Origin: Castanea sativa
Taxonomy: Eukaryota; Streptophyta; Magnoliopsida; Fagales; Fagaceae
Direction of reading: 5' to 3'
DNA: 64,000 nucleotides
Assembly: GCF_040712315.1 (NCBI RefSeq)
Contig: NC_134019.1
Location: 32,613,373 to 32,677,372, forward strand
Part shown: positions 58,363-64,000 of the stretch, piece by piece
Layout: the number at the start of each line of letters is the position of its first letter
How positions within the stretch are numbered: the first letter of the stretch is position 1
The notes under the pieces: generated by a model
What the model saw: the letters and a program-made list of their open reading frames with translations, nothing else
Database searches by the model: none
Told to the model about the DNA's origin: nothing
Position numbers and translations under genes: made by a program

Positions 58363-58790
58363 GGATAACGAGCAAGCTTGGTAGGAGGCACTAGTGTAGT
58401 CCAACATCGAGCGTTCACATCAAAAATAAGGAAGGTTGACTCGCCATCATATTTTTGAGATACAAGAATCTGTTTTCTGAAGGGGGAGAACAGTGTAAAC
58501 AATACGTTTAGCAAAGATGTTATCAAAGCCAAAACCAGATGGAGCATTGGGCAAGGGTTCCCAAGTATTTAAGATGGGGTCATAAACCTTCATCCAGCCA
58601 TACCCTTTTGCTTCTGCTTCTTCCAATCGAAACTCACCACTATGCCAACTACCCATGACATATAACTTACCATCAAGGACTACGGATTTTGGGTATAAAT
58701 TATCATGAAAAATCATGGGGTGGAAGAGCTTCCCAACCAGAATCAAGATAGTTATGGTCAAAGCAATGCAGTTTATTAAAACGATTCATA
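58363..58790 (-). pseudogene. F-box/kelch-repeat gene fragment
   Basis: The minus-strand frame carries kelch signatures: YPKSVVLDGKLYVMGSW, then GWMKVYDPILNTWEPLPNAP, then (after a one-base shift in a C-run near 58480) FRKQILVSQKYDG and FDVNARCWTTL. Plant F-box/kelch proteins are SCF ubiquitin-ligase adaptors with five or six kelch repeats; only about two are here and no F-box. The start is missing and the left end abuts the third copy of the methylesterase upstream region, so this is a chimeric junction. Confidence 0.75.
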
Positions 58791-59000
58791 TCCAAGAAAC
58801 CAGCTGGTTTGATATCACCTTCAAAATTTAGGCACACAATGGAATAGAGATGGGGCGCTATATATTCATGTTTACTGTATATACCTATTGATGGGGTTCA
58901 AGTTAAGGTAGTTCGTCCATATTAGTCGTCCATGACTAGACCACGTCCAGAAGGTTTTGTGAGAAAATCTGGTTTTATAACTTTTTCCCAATTCAAATAA

Positions 59001-59430
59001 GGAGAAAAACCCATTTTTATTCCTACATTTTCACGCGATTTCCATTTTGGTCCCTAACTTTTTTTTTTCCACCGCTTTTACTCTCTATCCTAGAAAATGC
59101 GTCTCGTTTTTATCCCTGCCGTTATATCAGAGACGAAAATTGCACATGTGGCAAACAGAACTATTAAAATAATAATAATAATTTTTTTATTTTGGCATTA
59201 AAAAATGCCACGTTAGCATCTAAAATTTAAATTTTTTTTATATTAATTTTAACTAAATAAAAAAATAAAAACATAAAGAAAAACCAAAAATCACATGAAT
59301 TGAGATATAAGTGTGCCTTCAACAAGAACAACAAGAACACAAACCTAGATCTAATAACACAAAATTAAAATCCAAAAATCACAAACCCAGAAAATAAGAA
59401 CAGAAAATTAAACTATAGATCCACATCAAA
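59001..59430 (+). mobile_element. End of a second MULE of the same family as 38194-51060
   Basis: Begins GGAGAAAAACCCATTTTTAT and follows the TIR of the first MULE: 'tacattttcacgcga', 'ttttggtccctaac', 'ggcaaacagaactattaaaa', 'ttttggcattaaaaaatgcc', then 'aactatagatccac', which also occurs at 38582. The opposite TIR is not found in the window, so this copy is truncated, rearranged or extends past the right edge. Confidence 0.75.
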
Positions 59431-59904
59431 TTAAACATGAGCAAGAAATTAAACATGAAAACAAAATTTAAAACCCAGAAAATTCGAACCTTAGAGTCGA
59501 AACCCAGAATTAGAATTCATGCCAACATTATTGACAAACCCAGCAAATTTAAAACCCAAAAAATTAAATTCAAACCTAGATTCAAACCCAGATTCAAAAA
59601 ATTAAATTCAAACCCAGGTTCAAACCCCCACACCACCAAAACATCAAACACCAAAATCAAATCCAGATTTTCGGCCCCCAAACACTAAATTCAAACCCAG
59701 ATTTTCGGCCCCCAAACTCAAAACCCAAATTTTCTTATACTTTATGAGAAACCAAACATAAACCTTAGATTTAAACCTTAGAGTTGAAACCAAACCACCT
59801 CCAACCTCAGATTCAAAACTATCAAACCCAAACAAAATCAACCTCACCTGACAACAAATCCATCTCATCTCTTAGCCGCCACAGCTTTATGTAGTATCAA
59901 AATC
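59431..59904. other. MULE interior with 'aaacccagattttcggccccc' repeats
   Basis: Short A-rich direct repeats ('attcaaacccagatt' variants at about 59570-59705; 'ttttcggcccccaaac' at 59668 and 59702). No gene recognised. It links the MULE end to the tandem array. Confidence 0.4.
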
Positions 59905-61215
59905 ACCCGTGACTCTACTTTTGTCACATTCGGTGGTTCCTTTTTCTTTTTTTTTTTTTTTTTTTTTTCACATTTGATGGTACCATCCTCGCATTGTGTA
60001 GTACCAACATCACATGTGACTGTACTTTTGTCACATTCGGTGGTTCCCTTATTTTTTCTCACATTTAATGGTACTATCCTCGCATTGTGTAGTACCAACA
60101 TCACATGTGATTGTACTTTTGTCACATTCAGTGGTTCTCTTATTTTTTCTCACATTTGATGGTATCATCTTTACATTGTGCAGTACCAACATCACATGTG
60201 ATTGTACTTTTGTCATATTCGGTGGTTCCCTTATTTTTTCTCATATTTGATGGTACTATCTTCCAATTGTGTAGTACTAACATCATATGTGATTATACTT
60301 TTGTCACATATGGTTGTTCCCTTATTTTTTCTCACATTCGATGGTACTATCTTTACATTGTGTAGTACCAACATCACATGTGATTGTACTTTTGTTACAT
60401 TTAGTAGTTCTTTTATTTTATTTTTTTTTCACATTTGATAGTACCATACTTACATTGTGTAGTACCAACATCACGTGATTGTACTTTTGTTACATTTGGT
60501 GGTTCCCTTATTTTTCTCTCTCTCATTTGATGGTACAATCCTCACATTGTACAATACTAACATCACATGTGATTGTAATTTTGTCACATTCGGTGGTTCC
60601 CTTATTTTGTTTCTCACATTTAATGGGACCATCCTCACATTGTGTAGTACTAACATCACATGTGATTGTACTTTTGTCACATTTGGTAGTTCCCTTATTT
60701 TTTCTCACATTTGATGGTTCCATTATCATATTAAGTAGTACTAATATCACATGTGACCTTACTTTTATCACATTTGATAGTTTTTTTTTTTTCACATTTG
60801 ATAGTTCCATTATTACATTAAGTTGTACCAACATCACATATGACAATACTTTTGTCACATTCGGTTGTACTTGTATTTTTTTCTTTTACATTTAATAGTA
60901 TCATTTTTAAATTGTGCAATACCAAAATCATATGTGATTGTACTTTTGTCACGTTTGGTGGTTCAATTTTTTTTTCTCGCATGTTATGGTTCTATTCTCA
61001 TTAGGTAGTGACAACATCACATTTGATCGTACTTTTCTCACATTTGGTTGTACTTTAATTTTTTTCTCACATTTGACGGTATTATCCTCACATTGTGCAG
61101 TACCAACAACATAGTTGACTGTATTTTTGTCACATTTGGTGGTCCCTTTTTTTTTTTCTCATATTTGATAGTTCTATTTTCACATTAGGCAGTATCAACA
61201 TTACATTAGACCGTA
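59905..61215 (+). repeat. Minisatellite, about 14 copies of a 91-95-bp unit
   Basis: 'tacttttgtcacatt.ggtggttcc' recurs near 59921, 60018, 60109, 60200, 60291, 60381, 60476, 60570, 60662, 60754, 60841, 60937, 61023 and 61115, with a partial near 61205. The early spacing is 91 bp and becomes 86-96 bp to the right as T-tracts vary. Each unit has a T-tract, 'cacatttgatggta', 'cacattgtgtagtacc' and the palindrome ATCACATGTGAT (intact in roughly half the units). Copies on the left are more uniform than on the right. ORFs seen in it on both strands are by-products of the repetition. Confidence 0.93.
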
Positions 61216-61569
61216 CATTTCTCAGAAAGTTAGTTATTGCCTTTTTGACTTTCAAAAATATCCATAATTGAATGAAATTATCTTGTATACTACTATTTAA
61301 GAGGTGTCCTCTATTTGGATTCTTCATTTTCATGATTCTAAAATGCTTCTATATCCATAAGTTTAAGTAGAGGCAAAACTAAAGAATAATTCAGTAAAAA
61401 TACAACTCTAACTCCTATTAAAACATTGCCAAAAAAATAGGGTCACTCTCTTATTTATTTTCAAATTTTTTTATCCACTTATAAATTAAAATTTTCAAAA
61501 TAAAAATTATATATATAAAAAAAAACACATTTTTTTTTCTACAAAATAGGACCACTAAAAAAAAGCCTC

Positions 61570-61617
<48 letters not shown>

Positions 61618-62023
61618 TTTACAGAATAAAAATTATATATAAATAAAAACTTATTTTTTTTGCTAGACTCAAGTTTGGATTGCTACCGTTGAACAATGTA
61701 TTCACGTTGAACTCGAGTTCTATAAAACTATAAGCAGAAGAACCAGATACGAAGAAGAACAGAGGAAGCAGACGAAGGAAGAAAGACGATTTGCATATCC
61801 AGAGAAGAACAAAGAAAGAGGAAGACAATCTAGAGCTTCGAAGAAGGTGATCTAGCTTGATAAGAGCAGAGCACGATCTAGGTGGAGAAGGGATGTTGGG
61901 ATCTAGCTAGAGAAGAGGAAGAAGAAGAAGAAGATAAACGCTGGAAAAGAAAATGGTGGAACTGCACGTGGATTTTTTTTCCATGTCCGATGTCACTACT
62001 GACAACTCGAGACTAACTAAAAT
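61216..62023. other. Non-coding, with (TA)n microsatellite at about 61575-61613
   Basis: No supported gene. A purine-rich tract (GAA/GAAGAA) at about 61735-61945 yields spurious ORFs on the minus strand. Confidence 0.5.
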
Positions 62024-62037
62024 ATTACAAAAATTGT

Positions 62038-62197
62038 GAGTTCCAGTTAACTCAGCTGGTAAAGTTTTTGATAGTTGTATAAGAGATCTGGGGTTCAATC
62101 TCCGCTTACACCAAAAATTGATTGATACTTTGGTCTGATCATAAAGAGTTATTATTAGAAGCGGACGTCATAGGTTGAACCTCTCTAAAAAAAAAAA
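62038..62197 (+). mobile_element. tRNA-derived SINE with 14-bp target duplication
   Basis: Flanked by exact ATTACAAAAATTGT (62024-62037 and 62198-62211). Box A-like 'agttaactcagctggtaaag' and box B-like 'ggggttcaatctcc' are spaced as in Pol III promoters, followed by a tRNA-unrelated body ('tggtctgatcataaagag') and an A-tail at 62187-62197. Confidence 0.92.
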
Positions 62198-62285
62198 ATT
62201 ACAAAAATTGTTATAAAAAAAAAATGATGCTAAACTAAAAAAAAAAAAAAAAACACTTTACAGAAGTGAAGAGGAAAGAAAGCAA

Positions 62286-62433
62286 GACACGTGTCAACTC
62301 ACAAAACCGATACGTTGGTTTTAAGCTAACGAGTCCGAGTCAAAGTCAGAGTCGGGAACGCGCTAAAAAGAAACCGACTCTGAATTTCGCGAAAACCGAC
62401 TCTGGATTTCGCCGACCGAGTTTGCTATATATA
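62286..62433 (+). promoter_or_regulatory. Putative plant promoter: G-box palindrome and TATA box
   Basis: GACACGTGTC (62286-62295) is a perfect palindrome with the CACGTG G-box core, bound in plants by bZIP/bHLH factors. 'tatatata' at 62426-62433 is followed by 'cccacccaaccctcc', a composition typical of plant transcription starts. Between them 'aaaccgactctg.atttcgc' occurs twice. Downstream DNA (62470-64000) is T-rich and GT-containing like a long 5' UTR or leader intron. Confidence 0.5.
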
Positions 62434-62539
62434 CCCACCCAACCCTCCTCATATTTCATAACTTGTTTTTTATTTTTTTCGTAAGATTTTCTATTCGGTA
62501 CCGATTGCGATGATATTTTTCAATACGTCTATGATTGCT

Positions 62540-62682
62540 TTCAGAGATTCAGGTTTTCTTTGTTACGAATCAGAGATTCAGGTTTTCTTTGTTACGAATC
62601 GGATATGATTTATACGTCCATGATTGCTTTCAGAGATTCAGGTTTTCTTTGTTACAAATCGGATATGATTTTGTTGATGCTA
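62540..62682 (+). repeat. Three direct copies of a 29-bp leader repeat
   Basis: 'cagagattcaggttttcttt' followed by 'gttac.aatc' occurs at about 62541, 62570 and 62631. The last two are part of a longer unit including 'ggatatgattt' and 'acgtccatgattgcttt'. Confidence 0.85.
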
Positions 62683-64000
62683 TCTTGTAGAAAAGAGCTT
62701 TAAGCTTTCAGAGTTACATGGATTTATATTTATACTTGCATATTAGGGTTTTGATTTTTTCAATACCTGGCGATTTTCTAGGTTTTCTTTCAAGAAATTG
62801 CAAAGGGATTTCAGACTTATATGGATATATCTTGTATACCTTCGCGATCAGTGATCGCTCTGTTTTTCTTTGCTCTGGTTTTCTAGAGCTTACCTTGGTT
62901 TCGTTCAAGAAGCTGGTCATCGTTTTTTTGAGAATTTGCAGAGGGAGACGGTATTGATTTATTGCTTTATTGTGTATGCCTTTTGTGGAAGAGAGTTTTC
63001 CTTTCAGAACCATATGGATTTATCTCCTATTCTGAGTTCATGTTAAAAATTTCAACTGCAAGAAAATTTGAGTCCGTGGCAGGGGTTTGATTTGGCGATA
63101 AGCTTCTTTTTGTTGTTGTTTTGAAGAAGAATTATAGGGATAGTTTTCTGCTTGTTTTAATCCATTCTAATACTTGGCCTGTGACTGCTTTTGTTGACTG
63201 CTTCTAGGCTTTGGTTTTCAAGGGGACTATAAATTCTGGTTCACTCAGTAGGGGTTGAAACTTCCATTGCATCTCTTGTCTTGTTCAATATTTGGTAACA
63301 ACCTCTTATTGGTGTTGGCTTTCTGGGAAATACATATCATAATCTTAGATTGTTGGAGATGTTCGTTTTGTAGTTTTGTGAGGACAATTTTTTTTATCAT
63401 TTTGATCTTGATGTGTGTACAGCAGTCAAAATTGTAAAAAAAAAAAAAAAAAAAAAATTTGTTATTCCATTGATTTCACGTTTTTTTCACACAAGTCTTT
63501 CAATATACTGATCCATACTATACATTCTCCATTCTATTTATTCTATAGATTTTGGTCCTTAGCAGCTATGTTAAGAGTTTGCATCATAGGTTTCAATTAC
63601 CAAGGAGCTAATTTGTTCAGAAAGGTTTGCATCATAGTTCGTAACCTTAGATTCTTGCTAATTAATTTCCTAGTTGCAGAACGTGAGTGGGTCGATACTG
63701 TCATTGTCTAATGAAGTCCATTTTCAGGCTGAAGTTTTTGCCATTTTGGACTCATAATTGAGCTGTGAATGACATGCTTCTGTATAAGTTGGTGATATCT
63801 ATTTTGTTGTTTTATGTGGACAATGTTTGATTATTTATCTTGATCTGTCTACAGGAGTGGAAACTGATTTGGACTTTCTTGTACTTGAGCAGTCGAGTTT
63901 GTGCAGAAGTCTTAACTCTATCTCAAACTTAAACTGTGTAGACTACAACAATAAGAAAACTCATATTGTCTTGAATTTTGCATTTTGCTTATAAGTCCTT
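62683..64000. other. T-rich DNA at the right edge, no gene recognised
   Basis: Possible transcribed leader or first intron of a gene continuing past the window. Short ORFs here resemble no family. An A-tract at about 63436-63458 and scattered 'tgtacag' / 'tctacag' acceptor-like sites are the only features. Confidence 0.35.

Noticed and set aside
60001..60130. Palindrome ATCACATGTGAT as a bacterial-type operator
   Set aside because: Plant nuclear context and tandem repetition; no regulator gene nearby. Kept only as a repeat property.
59865..60895. Open frames on both strands of the 91-bp array, including Cys-rich repeating peptides on the minus strand
   Set aside because: The unit length is not a multiple of three, frames overlap on both strands and have no start context. 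They are by-products of repetition.
59905..61215. CRISPR-like regular repeats
   Set aside because: Direct units abut without unique spacers, in plant nuclear DNA and with decaying copies. This is a minisatellite.

Overview
The window is nuclear DNA of a flowering plant, very probably a woody eudicot. The evidence is AT-rich intergenic DNA, GT-AG introns, plant gene families (methylesterase, NPF transporter, F-box/kelch) and plant transposons (Ty1/copia, Tat-type Ty3/gypsy, PIF/Harbinger, MULE, tRNA-derived SINEs). Some repeats resemble families I associate with Fagales such as oak or chestnut, but that is recall and weak. The only intact conventional host gene I can support is a methylesterase at 35.4-37.7 kb. 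Nearly everything else is layered mobile DNA. I found no tRNA or rRNA gene and no CRISPR array.

Layout. (1) 42-8641 is a decayed PIF/Harbinger transposon with 3-bp target duplications (CAA). It holds a broken transposase and a broken Myb/SANT-like ORF1, plus non-transposon cargo: an exon fragment of an NPF/PTR transporter and a two-exon GRF-zinc-finger gene. (2) 9725-15839 is a Ty1/copia element on the minus strand with a TTCAC target duplication. It lacks most of gag, has a 496-bp internal tandem duplication, and is interrupted by a gypsy-type solo LTR (13296-14568). (3) 17.19-29.58 kb is a direct tandem segmental duplication. Copies A (about 7.3 kb) and B (about 4.9 kb) differ mainly by insertions, so each copy serves as the empty site for insertions in the other. 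(4) 29.6-35.4 kb is non-coding, with a local duplication, a SINE and a fold-back element.

(5) 35.4-54.5 kb holds a tandem pair of methylesterase (MES, SABP2-like alpha/beta hydrolase) genes. The left copy is intact in three exons (291 aa). The right copy has two nonsense codons and a frameshift. Between them sits a long-TIR MULE (38194-51060, about 1.9 kb without its insertion) that seems to carry a captured gene 5' end. An 11-kb Tat-lineage gypsy element (40051-51034) is inserted in its right TIR. The gypsy element has gag, pol with two RNase H domains, a 151-bp tandem array and a spliced antisense gene encoding a coiled-coil protein with a PKKKRKV motif.

(6) 54588-56598 is a 2-kb solo LTR. 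Two Harbinger MITEs, a third fragment of the MES upstream region and a broken kelch-repeat gene follow. (7) 59.0-61.2 kb is the end of a second MULE of the same family, followed by about 14 copies of a 91-95-bp minisatellite whose unit contains a 12-bp palindrome. (8) From 62.0 kb there is a SINE with a 14-bp target duplication, then a promoter-like region with a G-box and TATA box pointing right. The gene it would drive lies mostly outside the window.

The nesting gives relative ages. MES duplication and MULE insertion preceded the gypsy insertion, and copia insertion preceded its solo LTR. The segmental duplication preceded at least four MITE insertions.
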